This document shows positions 45,539 to 56,276 of a DNA stretch of 64,000 nt, piece after piece. The DNA is from Verticillium longisporum (Eukaryota; Ascomycota; Sordariomycetes; Glomerellales; Plectosphaerellaceae): positions 3,782,001-3,846,000 of the forward strand of contig JAETXT010000007.1 of assembly GCA_019188255.1 (NCBI GenBank), written 5' to 3'. The notes under the pieces were generated by a model that made no database searches, was not told the origin of the DNA, and saw only the letters and a program-made list of their open reading frames with translations. Every line of letters begins with the position of its first letter. Within the stretch, counting starts at the first letter, position 1. The position numbers and the translations under genes are program-made.

Positions 45539-47168
45539 GACTTCCTGAGCCTGTGGTGGTTTTGCGAAGATCTTGTCGTGAGCGGCGGTTGGCCTTCGAC
45601 TCGCCTTATGAGATGGTTCTCCTCCCCAAGTCGCAATGCGTCGCTCTTACGCGATCAGGCCAGTGAGAACACAGCTTGCTGGAAACGAGGGTATTTGATA
45701 TTCATCAGACAAAGGTTGACAGTGAGGTCGGGCGAGTGGCGATCCGCGTTTCAGGGGTGCCGGCTCGCGAGATCGTCTGATGTTCCCTGCCGATGGAATC
45801 CTCCACTCGCAAGGTCAGCCTCTGTACCGTTTGAACTGGATCCCAGCGGTATTTACGGGTATCAGCATGCTGGTTAAGTTTGTTGAATTCTACGGTGACA
45901 TACTACTGAGAGAGGAAGCATGCGACAGGAGCGATGAGCCCCTCAGTCGCGCCGACTTCGTCCCGAGCTCTGAAGTAGTGGCAAGCGTGCATGTCGGCGA
46001 GTTTGGCATGTTTAGCATCCCGCTCGTCATGGGTTTCGGCAACTCCAGCAAAGTTCCCCTGCACGGGTCCTGCAGCTTTCTGGTTCAGATGGGCGCGGGC
46101 CTGAAGAATATGCGGCAGTCTATCGACCATGTCCTCGAGGGAGGCTTAAGTTAACTACGGCACTAAAGGGTCAGCCAGGTATGAGGTCCATATCCAACAC
46201 GAGCTGGAGCGTGTGGCAGCCGAGTCTCAGCTTCTTCTATGACCTCGTCTGCATCCAGTAGTATCTTATATACATGACAGCGATGAGACTGTCGAGCACC
46301 TCAGCCATCGCAGGTCAGTGCTATGGGAATTAAATTGGATTATATCGTCAACAAAAATATCAGCATTAAGAAGACTAACATTTTTAATAATGGAACAGTA
46401 GTCCCACGAGGAAATTCGTTCAATCCGCATCGTCAACGTTCGCTAATAGGTATTGGGAAGGTAGGAAATTTCGAAAATTTATCTAAACAGGCAGGTCTAC
46501 GCATGGTCAGAATGGAGCTGCAAAGGATCTCAGTCCAGTCTCCGATACAAGGCTGTTCCCCTCTGGATGTATGGCTCGGAGCCAGCTAAAGATCAGTAAT
46601 AGAACTGTGTCACGCTGAACTTCAAAAGTGAGATCATGTTACTGTATAAGCTGTGAGTTCTGTACGAAGTATACGGAATTCGATACAGTTCAAGATCAGG
46701 CTAAACAATAGTCTCCTTACTCAGACATCTTCTGACATATTTTGTTTTGTCGCCTACTGCCAGTCTGACAACTAGAACAAGAACAATCAACGAGGAGCCC
46801 TAATGTCTTCGTGAGCCCGGCAGGCACAGTTCCAATTTGATGCACTTGAAAAGGGATCGCTGAAGGAGTCAGCCTCATTGCCACTCAAGAGACAGCACCA
46901 CCTTCCACTCCCAATGTTGTTCCATGTCTCGGAACCCCATGATGATAAGAGAGGTTGTTATAGTATTGCTAGTATAGTTATTTTCACCGGCTGGCCGTCG
47001 TCCAGCTCCGAACCGCTTTCCGAGTCCCTGAATGCGATGGCCGAGCTAGTTCTCGGCACGTTGTCGTCTAATTACAAAATGAAGTGTCACTCAACTCCTC
47101 CCAGATGCTCTTTTAAAAAAACCCTTGAAAAACTCCATGATCCAATGATGGAAGTAAACGTAGCAGAC
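45539..47168. other. AT-rich island upstream of the cutinase with relic frames
   Basis: 1.6 kb between the cutinase start and the Atos-like gene stop, visibly richer in A and T from about 46250 to 47000 than the rest of the window. A frame of 125 codons (45780-46154 +) and one of 76 codons (45903-46130 -) overlap in opposite directions with no known domain. An Asn/Ile/Lys-rich frame lies at 46323-46589. No terminal repeats, target-site duplications or transposase motifs were found. It may be a decayed, possibly RIP-mutated, insertion. Confidence 0.5.
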
Positions 47169-49633
47169 TCAGTCCATGTCGTCAGGCGGGGGACTACCCT
47201 GTCCCTGAACGCCGAGTGAGCGCAAGCGCTGTGAAAGGAGACCCTCAGTCCCAGAAGGGCTTCCCCGGCCAAGCCCAGCGAAGGCATTGCCTCCGTACCC
47301 GACATCGCCTTTGTTGAGCTTCTCGTACCGAGCAATCTGCGCATCCAGGCCGTCCTTGGTCGTTGGTCGACTGGTCTGCGATGAACCCGGGGATCGCAGA
47401 CCGGTCAGGCCTGTCGTGTCAGTGCTGTCGCTGACATCGCTGCCCAGACGATTCCTCGACGGCAACCTGAGCGGTATGGGGTCCACGGGCTGCGTGTTGC
47501 CCCCAAAACTGAACAGCGATGGCGACGAGTGCTGCGCCGGGGCCCGACTGTGCATGACCCCATCCATGGCGTCGAAGGCCTGCACGGAGGGGCCAAATGA
47601 GAAGCCCGAGCTCCGTCGCCGGAAAGCTTTCTCTGCGGCGAGCATGGCTCCGGGACCGGTGCTCGAGAGGGGCGGGTTCATGACCCGAATCGGCTTGTAT
47701 GTGGAGAACTTGGGCTCGGGCCAGGTTGTCTCGTTGCGCAACTTTTCTTTGCCGTCGGGGACTCTGTTGGCGAACACAATGCGTATGCTTTTGTAGAGGT
47801 AAAATCTGCCCTTGGACGGACAGCAGAAGTGCAGATGAACAAGATAGCGTAATATGGATCTGTTGGCCGCGGGATCATCGGGTGCGTTCTCAATGATGGG
47901 GCCGGCCGAGTAGCTTCGCTGCCTGATGAAGGTCTTGGTGCCGGGTTCCATACCGGCCAGATCATAGGGCACCAGGAAAAGCTTGACCGCCGTCTTGTTC
48001 GGATTTTTGATGACAATCTGGATCTGTCCCTTCTCCGGGACTCGATAGCTACCGCCCGGCGGAGCTCGAGGCGACCCTGACCGTCTCCTTGCGCGGCTGG
48101 CTTTGTGCGACTCTCGATCCAAGGCTTCGGTGGATATGGTCGGCGATCCGATTTCTTGACCAGCCGCCTGGCGGTCTGCATACCGGCTGTGCATCTTCTT
48201 CTTTGTCCGATCTTCGCCGCCGTGGCTTGGCAAGCCATTTTCGAGATCGATCTGACCGACATACGGACTCGGTCCATCCTCCATCGGCGAGCGGCCAGTC
48301 ACAGCACTGCTTCCGTAACTGTAGAACACGGCGGGAAATGGCAGCGTCACATGAGACGGGCACTTCAGGCTGGGCTTACACTTTCCCAGGCCCAGAACGC
48401 CAATCTGGGCCAGAAAGTCGAGTGGTTTGGACGGATTGGTGGACATGCGGCCGCGAAGAATACTCTCCTCGTACGATCCGACCATGGAAGCATGCTGCAA
48501 GGGGGAGGCATCGCTAAAGGATGGTCTCCTCGAACGGAGAAACGCGGGGGTCTGAGGAGAGGGCGATGGACCCAGACATGGCGTGTTGGGAGTCGAGGTG
48601 AGAGAACGACGTGGCTGGTGCGCCTGATAGGGCAACGAAGACTCTCTCTTGTGCGAGAAGGATCCTCCCAAGTGTGCCGACCTCGGCGGCAGAGCAAAGG
48701 GTGAGGGACTCGAAGTCAGTGTGTGTCGTCGGAGGCTGGCTGGCGTGGAAGCAGAGCTCATGCTGCGGATCGGCTGCACCAGGTCAAACTCGTCGTTGCT
48801 TTCGGATTGTACTAGAGGACTCGTGGGCGGTCTGTAAGCAAAGTTGGAGGAGAAGGAGGATGATAATGATGACGGTATGGATTGGTAGTCGTCATTGCGC
48901 GGAACCGACAATCCCTGGTTGAGATCGAACGGCGAGTACCCACGAGGCGGAGATGTTGCTATCCAGGAGTGAGTAGGGGGCTGTAATGGGGCTGGTCCGG
49001 TCCGGTCTTCGCTGTCTCGAAGAGGGTGGGCGTGGGCGTGGATTTGGGTGAAGTCACCGCTATGTAGGGCAGACCTCGGCCTCTGGATGTTCAACCCGTC
49101 TCTCAGCCTGGCTTCCTCATCCACGGCTATGACGTCCTTCAGTTTTTCGGGGGTGATATCGGCAGGTGGGAGGAGGGAGGACGTATCGGCTGGTGGGCGT
49201 GGGCTCCGGGTTTGGCGTGGTGGTGGTGGTCCGTCATAGAACGACTCGAGCTGGTCGAATGTAAGTGATTGTCATTTGACTAGAGGCCAGCCCCCCCGAA
49301 GGAGCTTACACGACGAGCAGGAATCCAGGTAGGAGACTCTCCCCTCTTCAATCTCTCAATTAGTTCTGCACGGTTTGAAGTGCTCGCTTCAAGGTCTGCG
49401 TCTGCAGTTGCTGGTCGGGGACTATCGGGAACGGGACCCTCGCACAGCTCGGTGCGGATGCTTTCCTCCGACAGCTTTCTCAACAGCGCTGGCTGCTCCA
49501 GATTGGGGTGGAGGAAGGAGGACGCTGGCCGAGATTGACGAGCCTGACCAGCCGTGGCAGGGCTCGGCTCGGTGGGAGCATCGTGAGCTTGTCCTTCCAG
49601 CAGCAGCTCGAGGTCGGCCTGGAAGATGGGCAT
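47169..49633 (-). CDS. Atos/FAM214-like protein (DUF4210 plus chromosome-segregation-type domain)
   Basis: Two exons (49310-49633, 47169-49250) give 801 residues. The intron (49251-49309) has a GTAAGC donor and joins PARR to LESFYDG. A Ser/Pro-rich disordered N-terminal half leads to GSYEESILRGRMSTNPSKPL and then FLAQIGVLGLGKCKPSLKCP, which I recognise as the Atos-type conserved region. A second conserved block (GQIQIVIKNPNKTAVKLFLV, through IRQRSYSAGPI and LRYLVHLHFCC to GRFYLYKSIRIVFANRVP) matches the C-terminal domain shared with a fission-yeast meiotic segregation protein. Animal Atos proteins act as nuclear regulators of gene expression; the fungal role is not established. The start MPIFQADLELLLEGQ was chosen because it opens a conserved-looking Leu-rich segment; the frame is open further upstream. 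Confidence 0.83.
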
Positions 49634-50754
49634 GGCGAAGATGTAGACGGTACAATCGAGTGCTATACCGAGCCACAGCACTGCTGCGGCTCAGAAGGCA
49701 AGCTTTTCTTCGCGGCGTGAGGGCTTGCAGGGGTGTCTTCCGTCATGCCTTGTCATGAGGTGCAATGTGTTGTTTGTTGGAGGTGGTGTGGCTGTTAGTC
49801 ATTCGACAAGGCGGAAAGGCAAATAGAGAGCTGTGACAGAAGAGCCGAGATGGGGGACCAAGGGACGTCATCAGTGGGCACTGTACTAAGCAGGTACTAA
49901 GGCGTCATGCTTCGGTTGGATCCAGCGGCCCTTGTACATGTACTGGCTGGCAACTCAGTCCGACGTAGAGGAATCCGAATAAAGAGTCGCGAAGGAAAAA
50001 AAAAAGGTGCCATGGACCATGGACCATGGACCATGAACCATGAACCATGAACCACAGAGGGCAGACCGCTCGCCTTTGATAAGGAGCACACGGCGGTCAG
50101 AAGGGTCCTTGGTGTGGAGGAGACGGCATGCAAAAAGATGCATCTGCCAACTGCGATATCGTCATGTTCTGGAGCCCAACTTCTCCATCAGCTGCATGAT
50201 CAGGGCCCTCTTTGGGGTTAGCGAAGAGGCGCGGCCTATCAGCCGGCGGGGATGGACGCGCTAAGGATGCCCCTAAGCCAGACCCGCTGCATCACCTGGC
50301 CCAGGCTTGCAGGGCCCCTGGGGAGGGACCCATTTCAGCGCATCACCCGCTGGACGTCTAGGGTCTGGGGTGCTCTGCTACTGCTGCAAGTGCTGGCATC
50401 AAGGTGATCAAGGTGGCAGGCTGGCCGTGTCTCTGTCAAATCCAGAGGTGTCTTATCGGACTCTCTTATCGGCTGAGAGACCCACTTTCTCATCCCAACC
50501 TCAAAAAAATCCTCCTCAGATGAGAAGCATCGCTTCCAAGGCGACATCCTCACGACACGGCTCGGCCTTCTACTTTGCGACACGACCGAGGAACTGGCAC
50601 AAGGCATCATAAGTCAACTTGGTCCAAAACGTCACGAATACATCAGCTCGCAGGCCACCACCCAAAGCCCCGACTCTCCACTTCGCCCCCTCCCTCACTC
50701 ACTTCACATCAACCATCGTCACCACCACCACCACCACCACCAGACGGCACAATC
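49634..50754. other. Divergent promoter region, Atos-like gene and FYV7
   Basis: 1.1 kb between two divergent start codons. It holds a 7-bp minisatellite (50010-50054), a run of ten A just before it, and a CCA/ACC-rich leader (about 50715-50742) directly before the FYV7 start. No gene is seen. Confidence 0.55.
50010..50054. repeat. 7-bp tandem repeat, 6 copies in two variants
   Basis: Three copies of CCATGGA are followed by three of CCATGAA. The block change suggests one variant arose and was then amplified. Each unit contains an ATG on the + strand. Confidence 0.9.
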
Positions 50755-51672
50755 ATGGCGCCGCAAAAACGCGCGCGCGACGACACAGACGACGGCGCCT
50801 CCTCCGCCCCCCAGAAGAAGCACCGCAAGGGCTTCAAGGTCGGCCCCGACAACCTCCCTGACGGCCCATGGAAACGCCAACGTACGTCCCCATGCTATCT
50901 CCCCCCCCACCTCACCTCTTCACGCCAACTCGCAAACCCGTGTCACCGCTGACAGAGGCTGCTCGTAGTCACCAAGAAGAAAGAGCGCCTGATCGCCAAC
51001 GCAAAGGTCAAGAAGGCCTACGCCAAAATCAAGAAGCGAGAGCTCGCCGCCACCGCACCCTCCAAGCCCCTCCCCGCCCAGCACGAGAACGCCGCGCCGC
51101 CGCCTCCCCCTTCCCCTCCAGCAGAAGACCCCTCAGCCCCCTCAACCAGCCCCGATGACGCCGCAGCATCTCCAGGCTCGCCGTCGCAGTCGGCACCCGA
51201 TCCCTCCGCACCAGCCCCCACCGCCCCTGCCGCGGCAGCCACCCCAGACGAAGACCACGCCTTCCACCCAGACCGCCAGGCCATGCTCGACAACGACGGC
51301 GAGGTTCCGAACCCCAACGAGATCCGCATCAAGCCCACCGCCGCCGCCGCCTCCGGTGCCGACGACGCGACGCGAGCAGAGCCGTCCGGCGTCCGCGGCA
51401 AGGGCGCCTACTTCAACCCCAAGCGCCGCGGCCACAAGCCGGGCTACTACGAGAAGCAGCTCGCGCAGGCCGAGACGCGCCGCGCCGAGGCCGCCGCCCG
51501 CGCCGCCGAGGCCGAGCGCCGCACCCAGGAGCGCGAGCGCAAGGTCGCCGACCGCGAGCGCTACCGCCGCGCCATGGCCAAGGCACGCCGCGGCGGCGAG
51601 AACGGCCAGCGCAAGCTGGGCCGCGAGAGCAACCTGTTGCTGGAGAAGGTCCGGAGGATGACGGGCGCATAG
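50755..51672 (+). CDS. FYV7: rRNA-processing protein FYV7
   Basis: Two exons (50755-50881, 50969-51672) give 276 residues. The intron (87 nt) has a GTACGT donor and splits a Leu codon. The N-terminus shows HRKGFKVGPDNLPDGPWKR, followed after the splice by TKKKERLIANAKVKKAYAKI, the conserved opening of FYV7. The C-terminal part (GKGAYFNPKRRGHKPGYYEK, then a long Ala/Arg/Glu helix ending KVRRMTG) is also typical. FYV7 is a small basic nucleolar factor needed for maturation of the 18S rRNA in 40S assembly. The middle is a long Pro/Ala-rich spacer of about 80 residues, longer than in yeast. Arg and Lys dominate, consistent with RNA binding. Confidence 0.9.
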
Positions 51673-52321
51673 GCTGGAGAGAATCGAATCCATCATGGAA
51701 AAAAACAATGCATTGCTACGGGCGGCGTTTGGGTGTTTAGGGACGGACGGATATAGAAAGCAGTCGAGACAAATCAATGCTCCACAGGCGGCGAATGCAG
51801 CGTTCTCTTTTCGTAACAAGCAACGTCGTTTTACGCAGACTTCAGGTTACAATTGCCTCTCCGTGATACTCTGTTAACTTAATCTTTGGTTGCTTGGCCT
51901 GGTTCTCCACTCGGTCGCATAGCGCACACAAGTGGCTGGCGGGACAGCCATGTCATTCTGGCACCTTTTCTCACTACGAACAATTCCTCAGTGTCCAAAA
52001 TCGCTTTCAACGAAATCCAAGAAGAAGAAAAACCCAGCACGGATATCATTAAATGTCCCAGCGCAAACTGTCACGCTTCTCTACGCATGGTATGGATTTT
52101 GACAAGGCGAATGAATTTGAAAGAGCTCAATGGAAAATCCAAGGCTTCAAGCGGGATATCAAAACCACCGGCTCCGCGCAGTAGCTAACTCCTCAAGGAA
52201 CCTGAAATGAAGGCAGGGCCCGGGCATCAAGTCGTGGAGGGGGTGGGTGGATGGGTATAGTTATATACAGGAGGGTTCGTGTGGATGAGTCTAGACGTGA
52301 GCGCCCTTACTCCGACTCAAT
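51673..52321. other. Convergent 3' region, FYV7 and LIM-RhoGAP
   Basis: 649 bases between two gene ends, moderately AT-rich, presumably the two 3' UTRs. Small open frames on the + strand (51695-51877, 51886-52188) have no family resemblance. Confidence 0.55.
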
Positions 52322-55300
52322 TCATTCGGTGAAGATGGTGTGACTGTTCTCAATGACGAACTGAACAGCCAAGTTCTTCGCGTGCATATCCGTCATCTCG
52401 CGCTCAAGGCTGGTATCTCGCATGATGGTGGGCGCAAACACGACGGCGAGGTTCTTGGGTGACATCTAGTACAATTAGCAAACCGATACAATGAGTTCAC
52501 GGCTCCGGTACTGACCAGGTTCTCAGGCTCGCGTTTGGCAACGCGAGCAAGATGGAACATGAGGAACTCGAGACAATCACGATGCTGCTGCGGCATCAAT
52601 GCAAAAGTCTTGCGCAGGAAATCACAACGCTCGGTTGGCGTGTCAGCGAACGCTGTGTAGGTTTAGCATTGGTCATCTTGCACATTGATGGAGAGGCTCA
52701 CCATTGGACTGGAGGATCTGATCGTAGATCTCGTACGTCAAGAGCGGCTGAGGAAGCTTCCGGAAGTACTGCTTCAGTACACTGGTGACAGCCGTAATGT
52801 CTAGCTCAGGGTCTGAAATATCGTAGTCTACGTTCTTATCGAAGCCTTCCTGGAATACCTTGACGTGCGAGATGCCGCCCGTCTTTCGGTGGATACCCTC
52901 TACATCCATGCCGCGAAGCTCAACCTCTTCGATGCAGCGGGTAACTACGCTGGGGATCTGGCGCCGCTCGTAGTCGGCGCGATCCGCAAGGTCGGAGCCG
53001 AACAAGACAGATGGAGCCTCGGGAACGGTCTGAGCGGATAGGTTATTGGCAGACATGGACTTGGGCATCTTGTCCTTCTTGAAGAAGCCGAATCCTTGGT
53101 TGGGAGGAGGCCTGTTAGGTCCATTGGGGGTGATCGCGGCGGGGGCCTCGACCTGAGAGACCGTCATGTTGTACGGCATGCCAATGTTGTCTGCCGTCAG
53201 ACCGGGATGCTGCCGTCCTTCTCGTTCCTGTTGAAAAGCGACGACGGCGCGGTTAAGGCCCTTGGAGACGTTCTGCGCCATCTTGGTACCCTTCTTCCAG
53301 TTGAACTTCTTGACCTGTCCCTTGCGAATGTCGACAACCTGAGGCCTCGCTTCCACAACTGCTGGCTCCTCATTATCATGGGCCATCAAAGTCGTGCCCG
53401 TCGTCATGCTGCCGTTGTCACCGGCAAGGTTGAGCGAGGAGCCGGAGAGGCCCTTGTTCTGGCTGTAGATGCCAAGGCCGCTCGGCGACTTCAGATCGCC
53501 AATCTGAGACTTGAAGCGCTCCTGGATCTGATGCGTCAGGTCGTTGTTCATATCAGCAAGCTGGGCATTTTTCGAGGAAAGCTGCTCGAACTCGAGCAGA
53601 GCTCGGTCTCGGTCCGCAATGGCTTTGTTCTTTTCCTCAACCAATTCGTCTCGCTCCTCGTGAAGAACCTCGATAGCTTCGCTCATGGTCTCTTTCACCT
53701 TGTCCAGCTTCTGGACAAAGTCCTTGATAGCCGAGTCTTCCAAGTCCCTTGGATCGACAGGCGTCTTGGTCTCCTTGGCCCTCTCGACATATCCCGCGAG
53801 AACCTCCAGCTGACGGATCATGATCTCAGTCTGCGTGTCCAGTGTCGAGACAGTCTTTCGCTTCTCCACAAGCTTCTTGTTGAGATGCTTGAGATCCTTT
53901 TCTGTGTTAAATTGACGCTCCAACTCCGCGACACGCTGCTCCGAGTTTCGAAGTTGCCGCTTCAGGAAGGCAGGGTCGTCGCTGGAGTGCAGGGAAATGG
54001 GACTGCTGATCTCGTGGCCCGGACTTGGATCCTCCAACACCATTGGCGTCTTGGGCCATCGAGGAGAAGCCGTGCCACGAGTCGTCTCACTGACGCTACG
54101 GGTGTGTCCGCTGGCGCGTTGCGGGGATGGCTGGCCTCGGTGCTGTTCGTTCGGCCGTGGCGCACGGCGTTCGAGACACGGCGCAAAATAGACGAGGAGC
54201 CCTCGTCAGTACCCAAGATTCTGGCCATATCTTCATCCATGGTGAAATCACCACCTGAGCTCCACCTAGGAAGCTTGGGGGAATGCTTCTCCTTATCCGT
54301 CTTGCCGTCAGTCTTCCCATCACCAGGGGTACCAACAGGCTCCTTAGAGGGCAAAGGAGAGGCTCCTGGCGCTCCGGGGTGAGGAGGAGCTTTCCGCGGT
54401 TGCATGTAACTGTCGCTGAGCTTTTGTTCAGTCATGGGCGGGCGACTTGGTGCCAGCTTGGAGGGAGGTGCTGATTCTTCGGTCACTGTTCTTGATAGGG
54501 AGTTCGAATGGGGTTTTGATGGAGCTGCGACGCAAGTCAGTCAAGTCAAGTCGAATCAATCAGCAAAGGTCTGTGACTCGAAACGTACCAATCCGTGAAG
54601 CAGTTGCTGGCAATTCCTTCCTCGCGATGGGCTTATTGGGGGTGCCGTCAGGACGCGATGAAGGCATCGAGTCTAGCGACGGTCGCAAATCGTCTTCGTC
54701 ACGCCTTCTTGAGTCAAGGGAAGACCTCGACGTTCCGCTCATGTCACCAATGCTGGGACGAGGAGGGGACTCAGACGGCGGCTCCCGCCTCGAGACGCCG
54801 TTCGAGCCCTTGGCGCTGCCATTGTCTGACTGGAGTGTTGGTGAGGTGTTGCTTCGTGAGCTCGCAGCCTTCTTACTCTTTGGTGCGTCTTGCAACCTGA
54901 AGTCTTCGTTGATCGACTGAGGGTTACTCGCGACCGTTCTTTGCGACTTTTCGTCAGTAGCGGGCGAGGGCTTCAGAGCAGCGGCCGAATCCTTTCTGGA
55001 TGAGGTCGAAGCCTTGCGCGAGGGAAGTTTGGCATGCTCCAGTTCCGATGACGACTGCCGTCCCTTTTCTTGAAAGGCGATGTGCGGTGTTGATGATTGC
55101 GACTCGGTTCTCTTCTGCGAATTGGTCCTATTCACGCTGAAGTAGTCCCTTTCTTTCTTCTTCGCTGGATCGTTCAAGTTGTCCGACATGGACCGCGGGG
55201 TCGAGGTGGCAGGGGTAGGATCGAGAGCGACAGGGATGAAGAAGCTGTCGCCGTCACCGCCGTTCAGATCCGGCGGGGCGATGATGGCCGAGTTGCGGTT

Positions 55301-56276
55301 GTTCCGGTAACTCGCGGCAGGTAGGCCCAGCCCAGTCTCCTTGCCACTGTTCTCGGTTGACCGCTCAGGAGAGCGCGCCGGCCGGGAACTGCCCCGCGAA
55401 TCGGCATCGTTCCGGTAGGCGGCGCGAGGTCGCGGCGACAGCTCGGTCGGTGTGTCCGACTCGGGGTCAACGCGCGTGTCGGAGAAGGCGTTGGGTGGTA
55501 TTGCGTTGGGAGGGAGAGCGGGTAGGGACATGTCAGTGATCATGGGAGACGTGTCCTTCACTCGACATTTGGATTGTGCTGCCGCTTTTGATTTTTTCTG
55601 CGTCTCGCCATGAGACTCTCGTGACAGCTCATACAGAAGATACCCTGAGACGTCCTAGCGTATCGAAGGTTCTCGATCTTGCGTTTGCAATTGCGGCAGC
55701 GGAAGCAGGTTGCGCAGAAGGCCTGATCGCCGGTGAGGATAGCAAGCTCCTCGATCTTGCTGCCGCAAGCATTGCAGCTATATGTACAGCTGTTGCAGAT
55801 GAGGGAGCCATCGCCGAGGAGGAGGAGGTTCGCATCGGAATCGAGCAGAGTTCCACAGGTGTTACAGCGGAAGCAGTTGAGATGCCATCGGTTGCCAGCT
55901 GAGGGAGAGGCATCAGTGTTAGCGGGGTGAAACTTGGAGATGGTGGACGGCATGGCGCAAGTGACGACATGACCAGAGGCGAGGGCGGGCGGACAGGAGA
56001 GGTTGAAAAGGGGAGCCAGCATGTACTGTGTAGCACCATGTGGAAGGGCAATGGGAAGCAGGGAAGAGAGATGCGAGGACATACCAAGTTCGAACGCTTT
56101 GCCTTCCTCAAGGATCTAGATCGGCCGAGCACAGCACGGTCAGTGGCTTGGAACAACAGAGGGGGCCACAATATACGAGGGCAGTGGGAAAGACGTACAT
56201 CTCCACAGCCTTTGCAAGGAAAGACGTCCTCGTTGTCCATGGGACTGTCGAGATAGTCGTCCATGACGGCGGCCAT
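52322..56276 (-). CDS. RGA1: LIM-domain Rho GTPase-activating protein (Rga1-like), two frame breaks
   Basis: Six exons (56199-56276, 56085-56115, 54589-55898, 52702-54524, 52516-52652, 52322-52465) give about 1174 residues. Two LIM zinc-binding domains open the protein: CKGCGDILEEG to ICNSC, then CNACG to MSCHESL. A disordered Ser/Pro-rich region follows, then a coiled coil (LKRQLRNSEQRVAELERQF onward) and a C-terminal RhoGAP domain with the arginine finger in GIHRKTGG and the late helix KNLAVVFAPTIM. Such proteins switch off Cdc42/Rho at polarity sites and septa. The frame breaks twice: at the T run 55592-55597 just after MARRRK, and at the G run 54123-54126. One added base at each gives continuous sequence (RRRKKSKAAA; HPPQRASGHTRS) and a total divisible by three. 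Exon 2 is only 31 nt. Confidence 0.9.

Noticed and set aside
45903..46130. 76-codon minus-strand ORF as a small gene upstream of the cutinase
   Set aside because: No known family, overlaps an opposite frame, and sits beside an AT-rich decayed stretch; kept only as a possible relic.
53096..54382. 428-residue + strand ORF over the RhoGAP gene
   Set aside because: Lies fully opposite the coiled-coil exon, whose sense frame has clear family sequence.
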